A DNA stretch of 64,000 nt, from positions 116,009-180,008 of the forward strand of contig NZ_SZZM01000003.1 in assembly GCF_005281615.1 (NCBI RefSeq), written 5' to 3'. The stretch comes from Rhodoligotrophos defluvii. Its GTDB lineage: Bacteria > Pseudomonadota > Alphaproteobacteria > Rhizobiales > Im1. How positions within the stretch are numbered: the stretch's first letter is position 1; the number at the start of each line of letters is the position of its first letter. A program made the position numbers and the translations under genes. The notes beneath the pieces were generated by a model, which was not told where the DNA came from, made no database searches, and saw only the letters and a list, made by a program, of their open reading frames with translations. This document shows positions 1-8,460 of the stretch, one piece after another.

Positions 1-1080
1 CTCAACCGCAGTAAACAGCGCCGGAGCATGGTCGGCGCCATCGGGCCAGTCCTCCGGCGTCAATCGGGTGAGCAGGCGATTCCATGCCCCCGGCGTCGAG
101 AGCGGCGCATCGGTCGGCAGGACCCGCAGCCAGCCTTCGGGCAAGGTCTCGAATGGCCCGCTGTCCCGGCAGAGCGCCGCGAGGCGCCGCAGCCGGGATT
201 GCGACAGACCGCGCACCACGATGTCGGCCAGAGCCGCGGCCGCCTGGCCCTCGCGGGTGGTGACGGTGCGGACGCCGTGGACGAAGTGCAGGTCGATGTT
301 GGCGTCGGCGCGCAGGGCCAGGAAATGATCGTCATAGTCGGCGGGCGATGCGGTCGCGATGGCGATCTCCGAGGGCGAGACGCCAGTTGCGAGCAGACTA
401 CGCGCCCAGCGCATCGCCTCAATGGCCTCGTGATAGGCGGTCGCCGCGCTGACGGCGCTGATCCCAGGCGTTTGCGCCGGTTCGCGCGTGATCCTGACGC
501 CCGTGCCGTCCAGCCATGCCGGAACGCTCCTCGGGCCGGCCGTCCACTGCACCGGGATATGGGCGGTGAGGGCCTGGAGCAGCGGCCGCCAGCAGGGCGA
601 GAGTTCGGTAAGGCCGACGATCTCCATGGGGCCGAGGACCGCCGGCGCATGAGCAATGCGGGCGGTCGCGGCTGCAACGATGTCGAGAGGCCGCATCATG
701 CCGGGCGGAAGCTGGTCGAGGACGGCTGCTTCGAGCCGCGCGATAGCGTCGAGACGCGAATGATCCGCCGCGCGTGCGGCAATATCGATGCCCCCGCGCC
801 AGGCTTTGTGGAGCGTGTCGGCTGCCGCGTCGATCATGCCGGGAAGAGCCTTGATGCTCTCCAGCTCACCCATCGGCGTGGCGGGCAAGGCCGCCTGGAT
901 GGAAGCGCGCAGGCTCTCGTCGTCGATGGGACGGGCGAAGCCACCCGCCAGCCGGACGGCGGCCTGCTCGAACGACATGATCTGGAGGCCGTGGCGACCG
1001 TCACGGCCCGCCGCCAGACGGCTCTCCCGCATGGCGAGGCGACCGTGAACGACCAGGGTGGATCGATGCGCGATGGTCAT
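1..1080 (-). CDS. AddB-like PD-(D/E)XK nuclease family protein, N-terminal part
   Basis: Open frame of 360 codons from an ATG at 1080 to the left edge, so the C-terminus, where the nuclease domain of such proteins lies, is missing. The start has a clear AAGGAGAT ribosome site 8-9 nt upstream. The visible part looks like the inactivated helicase portion of AddB/RexB-type proteins: a segment beginning YHEAIEAMRWARSLL (about residues 218-232), then GVSPSEIAIATASP and EGQAAAALADIV, matches the pattern where these proteins track helicase units before the nuclease. No Walker A motif is visible. Its leader carries TTTCACCGCGTCAC (plus strand 1146-1159), identical to the block ahead of the RadC-like gene at 49243, which ties it to the element core rather than to the defence operon it diverges from. 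The family call is by pattern only. Confidence 0.6.
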   Translation of the reverse strand, partial: MTIAHRSTLVVHGRLAMRESRLAAGRDGRHGLQIMSFEQAAVRLAGGFARPIDDESLRASIQAALPATPMGELESIKALPGMIDAAADTLHKAWRGGIDIAARAADHSRLDAIARLEAAVLDQLPPGMMRPLDIVAAATARIAHAPAVLGPMEIVGLTELSPCWRPLLQALTAHIPVQWTAGPRSVPAWLDGTGVRITREPAQTPGISAVSAATAYHEAIEAMRWARSLLATGVSPSEIAIATASPADYDDHFLALRADANIDLHFVHGVRTVTTREGQAAAALADIVVRGLSQSRLRRLAALCRDSGPFETLPEGWLRVLPTDAPLSTPGAWNRLLTRLTPEDWPDGADHAPALFTAVE

Positions 1081-1145
1081 GACCGATCTCCTTCTTGTGG
1101 CTAGTTCGTTCTCGGCCGCCGGGACAGTGCCGGTGCGGCAGCAGT

Positions 1146-1159
1146 TTTCACCGCGTCAC
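1146..1159 (-). promoter_or_regulatory. Shared leader block, copy ahead of the AddB-like gene
   Basis: TTTCACCGCGTCAC on the plus strand (GTGACGCGGTGAAA in the mRNA sense), 66 nt upstream of the ATG at 1080 and followed in the mRNA by a GC hairpin. The same 14-mer occurs at 49284-49297. This copy lacks a clean CCCGTC arm next to the ribosome site, so it is the most divergent member. Confidence 0.4.
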
Positions 1160-1273
1160 CACTGTTGGAGATACTCAATACCTCTGCAGCGGCGCCGGCC
1201 GCCCGCCTGTCTGTGACTTCGCACTTCGAACCGAATCGCAGCATGTCTTGCCTCGCCCCACGCCCGTTCGCCA

Positions 1274-1317
1274 TTGACGGGCATCCCATATGGAAATAAT
1301 AATTACACGGGTCGTGT
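1274..1317 (+). promoter_or_regulatory. Candidate promoter and operator for the WYL-led defence operon
   Basis: TTGACG (1274-1279) and AATAAT (1295-1300) give a plausible but short-spaced (15 nt) -35/-10 pair in an AT-rich island of a GC-rich divergent intergenic region (1081-1368). Immediately downstream is a perfect inverted repeat ACACG-GGT-CGTGT (1305-1317), where a repressor would block transcription. WYL repressors of the BrxR/CapW kind bind such repeats in front of their own operons, so autorepression is the natural inference. Confidence 0.4.
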
Positions 1318-1368
1318 CGATATGTCCATATAGTTTCTATTCCCATCGACGCCCGGAGGTAGACGGCG

Positions 1369-2274
1369 ATGTCAGAAGGCGAGACGGTGCTGAAATGGGG
1401 TGTCGAGCGGCGACTCGAATTTATCGAGTTCCGTCTTTACTGGGAGGGCGGCGTAAATCGATCAGATATTGTCGAAGCTTTCGACGTGTCTGTGCCCCAG
1501 GCATCGAAGGATTTGACGCTGTATCAAGAGCGGGCTCCACACAATGCTGTCTATGACAAGAGCGCGAAACGCTATGTTGCGAGCAGCGAGTTTCGGCCCT
1601 GCTTTCTGAAACCAGATGCCGGACAATATCTTAACCAGCTCCGATCCGTAGCCGAAGGCATTTTGGCGCCATCTGAATCCTGGATTGCTCATTTGCCCCC
1701 ATATTCCGGAACGCCTGTGGTCGGCCGCAGCGTCGATAACGACACGTTGCGGACGGTGCTTGCTGCGATCCGCCGATACGAGATGATCGAGGTGAAGTAC
1801 CAATCACTTTCGAGCCTGCAGCCCCGCTGGCGGTGGATCGCGCCCCACGCCATCGCCTTCGACGGGTTCCGCTGGCACAGCCGGGCATTCTGCCAGACCG
1901 ACGCGTGCTTCAAGGACTTCCTGCTTTCCCGAATGCTCGAAATCCGCGGGTCGCGCGGGAGCGAAGCGTCGGCCGACGATGATGACGACTGGCACTCCGA
2001 GGTCACGCTGGAAATCGGCCCTCACCCCGACCTCTCGGAGACGCAGACGAAGGTCATCGCACTGGATTACGGGATGCGTGGCGGCAAGGCGAAGATCAAG
2101 GTGCGACGCGCACTTCTCTACTACGCGCTGAGACGGCTTGGACTCGACACCGACCCTGCTGCACGTCGCCCCCAAGACCAGCAGATCGTGCTGCTGAACC
2201 GAGAGGAGATCGGCAGCCAGCTCCCCTCAATCGGCGATGCATCAGATTCCATAAGTAAGGCGCCGGAGAGATGA
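1369..2274 (+). CDS. WYL-domain transcriptional repressor (BrxR/CapW-like)
   Basis: 301 residues. An N-terminal winged helix (about 15-60, containing NRSDIVEAF and SVPQASKDLTLYQ) is followed by a WYL domain (about 130-195, with WRWIAPHAIAFDGFRWH and RAFC) and a C-terminal WCX-like part. This is the architecture of BrxR and CapW, repressors that sit first in BREX, CBASS and other defence operons and hold them silent until a ligand, probably a nucleic acid, is sensed. The ATG is preceded by GGAGGT at 1356. Its TGA lies 1 nt before the TTG start of the helicase gene, so the two are translationally coupled. Function as autorepressor is inferred from family and position. Confidence 0.75.
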   Translation: MSEGETVLKWGVERRLEFIEFRLYWEGGVNRSDIVEAFDVSVPQASKDLTLYQERAPHNAVYDKSAKRYVASSEFRPCFLKPDAGQYLNQLRSVAEGILAPSESWIAHLPPYSGTPVVGRSVDNDTLRTVLAAIRRYEMIEVKYQSLSSLQPRWRWIAPHAIAFDGFRWHSRAFCQTDACFKDFLLSRMLEIRGSRGSEASADDDDDWHSEVTLEIGPHPDLSETQTKVIALDYGMRGGKAKIKVRRALLYYALRRLGLDTDPAARRPQDQQIVLLNREEIGSQLPSIGDASDSISKAPER

Positions 2275-2275
2275 A

Positions 2276-5125
2276 TTGATCACAGAGTATCACTCCAAGC
2301 TCTTTGCACACGAACTGAGCAAACGGCATTCGGTTGCAGATGCCGAAAAGCTTGCTGGTGCCCTATTGGACGCCCAAGTGGATCTGAACCCGCACCAGGT
2401 CGAAGCTGCGCTGTTTGCATTCAAGTCGCCACTCTCGAAAGGTGCGATTCTCGCCGATGAAGTAGGTTTGGGAAAGACGATCGAGGCAGGCTTGGTTCTT
2501 GCCCAAAAGTGGACGGAAGGCCGCCGTCGCGTTCTCATTATCACTCCGGCAAACTTGCGGAAGCAGTGGTCGCAGGAGCTAGAGGAAAAGTTCTTTCTAC
2601 CGACTCTTATTCTTGAAGCTCGCAACTACAATAAGATGAAAAAGGAGGGTGTCCGGCGCCCGTTCGAACAGAAGAAGCTCGTTATCTGTTCGTTCCAATT
2701 CGCCGCGCGACATGTCGAAGAGCTCATGGTTATCCCGTGGGATCTAGTGGTCATCGACGAAGCTCACCGGCTCAGAAACGTCTATAGGCCCGACAACCGG
2801 ATCGGCCGAGCACTGAAGGGCGCGCTTGCAAATGTTCCGAAGGTACTCCTGACGGCGACCCCGCTTCAGAACTCGCTGATGGAGTTGTACGGTCTCGTCA
2901 GCCTGATCGATGACTACACATTCGGCGATGCGAAGAGCTTCCGAGCCCAATATACGCGCTTGACCGGTGACGGCCAGTTTGAAGAGTTGAAGCATCGCCT
3001 TCAGCCGGTTTGCCACCGGACTCTGCGTCGACAGGTGTTGGAATACATCCGCTACACCAACCGGATACCCATCACCCAAGAGTTCGTTCCAAGCGAGGCG
3101 GAGCAATCGCTCTACGACATGGTGTCGGAATACCTTCGGCGACCGTCTCTGCAGGCGCTGCCGTCTAGCCAGCGGACGCTAATGACCCTCATCATGCGCA
3201 AGCTGTTGGCTTCCTCTACCTTCGCCATTGCGGGCGCCCTCGACTCCCTAGCCCGGAAGCTGGAACGCCAGCTCAAGGATGACACGAACCTTCGGGAGAA
3301 GCTCGAAGAAGAACTGTCCGAGGACTACGAGGAATATGAAGAGGTCGCCGACGAATGGTCGGACAATGACGACGAGCCAGAGCTTCTGACGGCTGAAGAT
3401 ATTGGGATCGTCCAGCAGGAGATCGCAGATCTTCGCGAGTTCCGGGACCTTGCTGTCTCAATCTCCGAGAACGCCAAAGGGCAGGCGTTGTTGAGCGCGT
3501 TGAGAGCCGGCTTCGCCAAGACGCAGGAGCTTGGTGCAGCGCAGAAGGCCATCATATTCACGGAGTCGCGCCGGACGCAGGAGTATCTGGTACGGCTGCT
3601 TTCGGAGAACGGGTACGCCGACAAGCTTGTGCTTTTCAACGGCTCCAACAGCGATCCTCAGTCGAAAGCTATCTACGAAAATTGGTTGCAGAAGCACAAG
3701 GGGTCTGATCGCGTCACTGGCTCCCGCACTGCCGACATTCGCGCCGCACTGGTGGAGCATTTCCGCGAACATGCGTCAATCATGATCGCAACCGAAGCTG
3801 CGGCCGAAGGCATCAACCTGCAATTCTGCTCCATCGTCGTGAACTACGACCTGCCGTGGAACCCGCAGCGAATTGAGCAACGGATCGGGCGCTGCCATCG
3901 GTATGGCCAGCTTTACGACGTGGTCGTGATTAACTTCCTCAACAAGAACAACGCGGCCGATCAGCGCGTCTACGAGCTGTTGGCCGAGAAGTTTCAACTG
4001 TTCTCCGGCGTGTTCGGCGCTTCGGATGAGGTGCTCGGAGCCGTTGAGTCTGGCGTCGAATTCGAGAAGCGCATCGTCACAATCTACCAAAATTGTAGAT
4101 CCACGGATGAGATCGAGACGGAGTTCGAGCGTCTACGCGCAGAGATGGACGAGAACATCAATGCTGCCATGGAGGATACGCGTCGGAAGTTGCTGGAGAA
4201 CTTCGACGCTGAGGTCCATGACCGCCTAAAGTTCAATCTGGACAAGAGCAGAGAGTATATCGGGCGCTATGAGAGAATGTTGTGGGCCGTTACCCAGCAT
4301 GAGCTGCGGCAGCACGCCAACTTCGATGATGAATACCTCACCTTCACCTTGAAGCGCGCGCCCGACGGTTTGGACGTCCCGACCGGAGGCTACGGTATCG
4401 CCAAGAATGGCCTAAGCGAGCACAGATATCGCTTGGGGCACCCGCTCGCACAGCACGTGATTGCCAGGGCACGCGAGCGCAATCTGAACGGTGCAGCCCT
4501 CGTGTTCGATTATTCCGGATGGCCAGCCAAGGCGGTCAACATCGAGCCGTTGGTGGGCCAGTCAGGTATCCTCGCCGCACGATGCCTCAGCTTCTCCGGA
4601 TTTGACGAGCAGGACCACATCCTGCTCGCGGCCAAGACGGATGATGGGCGCGATATCGACCCTGACATTGTTCGACGCCTGTTCGAGATGCCATGCCGAC
4701 AAGCCGATGGCGAGATCGGGCATGCTCGGGCGCTGCTGGGTCCCATATTGGCGCAACGCGAACAGGACGTCATCGAGGCGCTGAAGCGGCAGAACGCCCA
4801 GTGGTTTTCCGAGGAAAGTCGGAAGCTGGAAAAATGGGCCGAGGACAAGGTGTTTGCCGCCGAAAAGGAATTGCAGGACGCGAAGGCGCGGATCCTTGAG
4901 CTCAAGCGGGAGGCGCGAACGGCCCAGTCTCCCGAACAGCAGCATCGCATCCAGACGCAGATCCAGGAGCTGGAAAAGTCCAAGCGCCGGCTGCGCCAGC
5001 GAATCTTTGAGGTGGAGGACGAGATCATCGAGGAACGAGATCAGATGATCGCCGATCTGGAAGCCCGTCTTAAACAAGACATCAGCAAACAAGAGCTCTT
5101 CACCGTCCGCTGGGCGGTCGTGTGA
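2276..5125 (+). CDS. SNF2-family helicase of the defence operon
   Basis: 949 residues from a TTG start with GGAGAG just upstream. Helicase motifs are complete: DEVGLGKT (Walker A, residues 61-68), DEAH (161-164), LLTATPLQN (191-199), then the second RecA lobe with EAAAEGINLQ (about 504) and QRIGRCHRYGQ (about 535-545). A long charged coiled coil follows at about 830-935. The layout is that of SNF2/RapA-like translocases such as DrmD of class 1 DISARM. Its stop overlaps the region of the methyltransferase start, indicating one transcript. Likely role: an ATP-driven DNA translocase working with the methyltransferase and the Res-like ATPase. No nuclease motif is evident in this chain. Confidence 0.8.
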   Translation: MITEYHSKLFAHELSKRHSVADAEKLAGALLDAQVDLNPHQVEAALFAFKSPLSKGAILADEVGLGKTIEAGLVLAQKWTEGRRRVLIITPANLRKQWSQELEEKFFLPTLILEARNYNKMKKEGVRRPFEQKKLVICSFQFAARHVEELMVIPWDLVVIDEAHRLRNVYRPDNRIGRALKGALANVPKVLLTATPLQNSLMELYGLVSLIDDYTFGDAKSFRAQYTRLTGDGQFEELKHRLQPVCHRTLRRQVLEYIRYTNRIPITQEFVPSEAEQSLYDMVSEYLRRPSLQALPSSQRTLMTLIMRKLLASSTFAIAGALDSLARKLERQLKDDTNLREKLEEELSEDYEEYEEVADEWSDNDDEPELLTAEDIGIVQQEIADLREFRDLAVSISENAKGQALLSALRAGFAKTQELGAAQKAIIFTESRRTQEYLVRLLSENGYADKLVLFNGSNSDPQSKAIYENWLQKHKGSDRVTGSRTADIRAALVEHFREHASIMIATEAAAEGINLQFCSIVVNYDLPWNPQRIEQRIGRCHRYGQLYDVVVINFLNKNNAADQRVYELLAEKFQLFSGVFGASDEVLGAVESGVEFEKRIVTIYQNCRSTDEIETEFERLRAEMDENINAAMEDTRRKLLENFDAEVHDRLKFNLDKSREYIGRYERMLWAVTQHELRQHANFDDEYLTFTLKRAPDGLDVPTGGYGIAKNGLSEHRYRLGHPLAQHVIARARERNLNGAALVFDYSGWPAKAVNIEPLVGQSGILAARCLSFSGFDEQDHILLAAKTDDGRDIDPDIVRRLFEMPCRQADGEIGHARALLGPILAQREQDVIEALKRQNAQWFSEESRKLEKWAEDKVFAAEKELQDAKARILELKREARTAQSPEQQHRIQTQIQELEKSKRRLRQRIFEVEDEIIEERDQMIADLEARLKQDISKQELFTVRWAVV

Positions 5126-5154
5126 GCCAACAGAACGCAGGAGAATCCCGTCAC

Positions 5155-8100
5155 ATGCCGAACGTCGAGAAACAACGAGATCGCCTGATCAGCCTGCTGA
5201 AGGAGCTGTTCCAGCTCGACCAGCCGGACCTGGACTTTGGCTTTTATCGCATCATGCATGCGAAGGCGGGCCAGGTGACCAAGTTTCTCGAAAAGGACCT
5301 GCTGAGCATCATCCGGGATGCATTCGGCGAGGCGGATGGCGCCCGGGTCGAGCAAGCGAAAGCTGCCTACGAGGCCGCGCGCAAGCAGGCAGAGGAATTC
5401 GGCGCACCCGATCCGGATACCGCTCCGAAAGTGAAGGAAGCCAAGGCGGCCTGGGATGCGGCCAAGGACAGCGGCAGCAACGAAGGCGACGTCTACGATC
5501 ACCTCTACCGCTTCTTCGAGCGCTATTACGACAACGGCGACTTCATGAGCCGCCGCTATTTCGCGCGCGAGACGGACGGCAAGGCGGCACCCTATGCTGT
5601 CCCCTACGACGGGCGCGAGGTCTATCTGCACTGGGCCAACCGTGACCAGTACTACATCAAGACGTCCGAGTACCTGACCAACTTCACGTTCGATCCGACG
5701 CAGGCGAAGGAGTTCCAGGCGCATCACGGCGCGCTGGTCGAGCAGAAGCCCCTGAAGGTCCACTGCCGGATCGTCTCGGCGTCCGAGGGCGAGCACAACA
5801 ACGTCAAGGCGTCCGAACAGACCGAACGCTTCTTTATCATCCACGAGCCGGAACCGATGAAGATCGAGACGGGCGACACCGGCCAGCCGGAGCTGGTGAT
5901 CCAGTTCCAGTACCGCCCGGACCCCGAGAAGACCGGCCAGGAAGGCACCTGGCGCAAGAAGCGCCTCGCCGAGGCGGCGGACATGGTGAAGGCGCTGCTG
6001 CCCAAGCTGGACGGCGCGGACGACTACGTGAGCGCGCTGATGACCCCGGCGCCGACCGAGGCCGAGAAGGACCGCACGCTTCTGGAGAAGTACCTGGCCC
6101 AGTACACGGCCCGGAACACGATGGACTACTTCATCCACAAGGATCTGGGCGGTTTCCTGCGGCGCGAGCTGGACTTCTACATCAAGAACGAGGTCATGCG
6201 GCTGGACGACATCGAGTCCGCCGATGCGCCACGAGTGGAAGCTTACCTGGCCAAGGTCAAGGTGCTGCGCCGCATTGCACAGCATCTGATCGATTTCCTT
6301 GCCCAACTCGAGGACTTCCAGAAACGGCTGTGGCTGAAGAGGAAGTTCGTCGTCGACACCCAGTACTGCATCACGCTCGACCGCATCCCGGAGGAGTTTT
6401 ATCCGGAGATCGCGGCCAACGAGGCGCAGAGAGAAGAGTGGGTGGAGCTTTTCGCGATTGACAAGATAGACGGGTACTCTGAGCCTCTATCCGTAAGTTT
6501 TCTTGAGAAAAATTCCTCTCTTCCACTCGACACAGCAAACTTCGCAGGGTCATTCAAGGACCGTGTGATTGCTGAAACTCAGCTTCTTGAAGCTGAAACC
6601 ACGGGCCTGTTGATACATTCCGAGAACAATCAGGCTCTCAGGGCTTTAGGCGAAAAGCTTCGGAATGCCGTAGACTGCATTTACATAGACCCGCCGTACA
6701 ACACCGATGCTTCTTCAATAGTTTACAAGAACAACTATAAGGACTCATCTTGGATTTCCCTAATGGACACCCGGCTGTCGGAAGCACAAAAACTGATGCG
6801 GGCATCGGCTGTAATCGCCGTCGCAATAGACGATATCGAATTTAGCAGACTTCGGCAATTAATGGAGGAAAAGTTCGGCCAGGAAAATATGCTGGGGGTT
6901 GCGGTGGTTAGAAGCAATCCATCCGGGCGATCCACTCCAAATGGCTTCTCTGAAGCGCACGATTACACCCTATTTGCCGGCGCTAGTGATGCCGCATCTG
7001 TCGGCAGAATGCCCCGAACCGACAAGCAGGTTGCCCGGTACTCAGAGTCTGATGAGAGAGGGGCTTTTGAATGGGTAAATTTCCGCAAACACGGTGGCGT
7101 TGAGGCCAGCCGCCAAGCACGTCCAAAAATGTTCTATCCAATTTATGTTTCTGGCGGCCAGATCCGTGTTCCCGAAATGTCCTGGAACACTGATGCGCAG
7201 GCGTGGGACGTATTGGAGGAGCCAAACGCTGGTGAGACTGCTGTGCTGCCTGTCTCCCCTGATGGAGTCGAGCGTCGGTGGAAGTGGGGCGCGGAAAGCG
7301 TCAAATCCGATTATTCCAATTTCTGCGGTAGAAATGATCAGTCTGGCCAAATCGGCGTCTATATGAAAGCCCGAATGAACGATGAGGGCATGATGCCTGT
7401 CACATGGTGGGATAAGAAGGAATATTCGGCTACACAGTACGGCACGAATTATCTGACATCTATGTTTGGTAGGATTGCAGACTTTTCATTCCCCAAGTCA
7501 ATTCACCTAGTCGAAGACTGTTTAAGGGCATGCGGAGCCAAGAAAGATTCTGTCATTCTTGATTTCTTCGGAGGGTCAGGAACAACTGCTCACGCAACGC
7601 TGAACCTGAACAGATCCGACAGCGGAAGAAGAAAGTTCTTTTTGGTGGAAATGGGCGAATACTTTGATCGCGTAACGCTACCAAGGGTCAAGAAATCAGT
7701 TTATTGCAATGAATGGAAGAAAGGTGTCCCCTCGTCTTCTGATCATTTAAGCGCCCTTGTGCCGTATGTTCGCTTGGAAACCTATGAAGATGCGATCAAC
7801 AATCTCGCTCTGAAATCCGCACCAGAGGTGTTGCCAGCGGGAGGCGCTTTCGCACGCGACTACATGCTCCGCTACTGGCTTGATTTCGAGACCAAGGGCA
7901 GCCCGTCGCTTCTGAACATCGAATGGTTCGACGATCCGACCGCCTACAAGCTGAAGATCAAGAAGCCCGGCACGGACGAGTATGTCGAGAAGGCCGTTGA
8001 CCTCGTCGAAACGTTCAACTGGCTGATCGGCCTGCATGTCGAGCATCTGGATCGCTGGCGCGGCTACGACGCAGCCTTCAAGCGCGAGGTCGATCCCGAG

Positions 8101-8457
8101 CTGCCGGACGACACGAACACGCGGCTGATGCTCGACGGCCCGCTGAAGGAGACGGATGACGGCGCCTGGCGCTTCCGCAAGGTCGAGGGCTACACCCTGC
8201 GCACCCCGGGCGATCACAACGACCGGGAGAAGGTGCTGGTCGTCTGGCGCAAGCTGACCGGCGATCTCGAGCAGGACAACCTGATGCTGGACGAGTGGTT
8301 CCGGAAGTACCGCCTTTCCGCGCAGGACACCGAGTTCGACGTGATCTACGTGAACGGCTCCAACAACCTGCCCAATCTCCGCCAAGCCGAAGAGACCTGG
8401 AAGGTGCGCCTGATCGAGGAAGCCTTCCATCAGGCGATGTGGGACGTGGAGGGCTGA
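5155..8457 (+). CDS. Type III-like site-specific DNA adenine methyltransferase (Mod-like)
   Basis: 1100 residues from the ATG at 5155, which has AGGAG 10 nt upstream; a GTG at 5122 overlapping the helicase stop is a possible alternative. DPPYNT (motif IV, starting at residue 512) precedes DFFGGSGTT (motif I, starting at residue 803), the order of beta-class N6-adenine methyltransferases such as Type III Mod. It is much longer than a usual Mod, with about 400 residues before the catalytic core. The DNA is mosaic: single-line counts give 67% GC at 5701-5760, 43% at 6481-6540 and 7501-7560, and 67% at 8101-8160, so the catalytic and target-recognition centre may have been swapped in. The downstream gene starts 3 nt after its stop. 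Confidence 0.8.
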   Translation: MPNVEKQRDRLISLLKELFQLDQPDLDFGFYRIMHAKAGQVTKFLEKDLLSIIRDAFGEADGARVEQAKAAYEAARKQAEEFGAPDPDTAPKVKEAKAAWDAAKDSGSNEGDVYDHLYRFFERYYDNGDFMSRRYFARETDGKAAPYAVPYDGREVYLHWANRDQYYIKTSEYLTNFTFDPTQAKEFQAHHGALVEQKPLKVHCRIVSASEGEHNNVKASEQTERFFIIHEPEPMKIETGDTGQPELVIQFQYRPDPEKTGQEGTWRKKRLAEAADMVKALLPKLDGADDYVSALMTPAPTEAEKDRTLLEKYLAQYTARNTMDYFIHKDLGGFLRRELDFYIKNEVMRLDDIESADAPRVEAYLAKVKVLRRIAQHLIDFLAQLEDFQKRLWLKRKFVVDTQYCITLDRIPEEFYPEIAANEAQREEWVELFAIDKIDGYSEPLSVSFLEKNSSLPLDTANFAGSFKDRVIAETQLLEAETTGLLIHSENNQALRALGEKLRNAVDCIYIDPPYNTDASSIVYKNNYKDSSWISLMDTRLSEAQKLMRASAVIAVAIDDIEFSRLRQLMEEKFGQENMLGVAVVRSNPSGRSTPNGFSEAHDYTLFAGASDAASVGRMPRTDKQVARYSESDERGAFEWVNFRKHGGVEASRQARPKMFYPIYVSGGQIRVPEMSWNTDAQAWDVLEEPNAGETAVLPVSPDGVERRWKWGAESVKSDYSNFCGRNDQSGQIGVYMKARMNDEGMMPVTWWDKKEYSATQYGTNYLTSMFGRIADFSFPKSIHLVEDCLRACGAKKDSVILDFFGGSGTTAHATLNLNRSDSGRRKFFLVEMGEYFDRVTLPRVKKSVYCNEWKKGVPSSSDHLSALVPYVRLETYEDAINNLALKSAPEVLPAGGAFARDYMLRYWLDFETKGSPSLLNIEWFDDPTAYKLKIKKPGTDEYVEKAVDLVETFNWLIGLHVEHLDRWRGYDAAFKREVDPELPDDTNTRLMLDGPLKETDDGAWRFRKVEGYTLRTPGDHNDREKVLVVWRKLTGDLEQDNLMLDEWFRKYRLSAQDTEFDVIYVNGSNNLPNLRQAEETWKVRLIEEAFHQAMWDVEG

Positions 8458-8460
8458 GCG

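Noticed and set aside
28..1104. Open frame on the plus strand across the left edge
   Set aside because: The minus strand encodes a coherent AddB-like protein with a good ribosome site; the plus-strand product is arginine/glycine-rich shadow sequence.
5041..6306. Minus-strand frame opposite the helicase/methyltransferase junction
   Set aside because: It spans two real genes in antisense, with valine/leucine-rich shadow composition and no motif.
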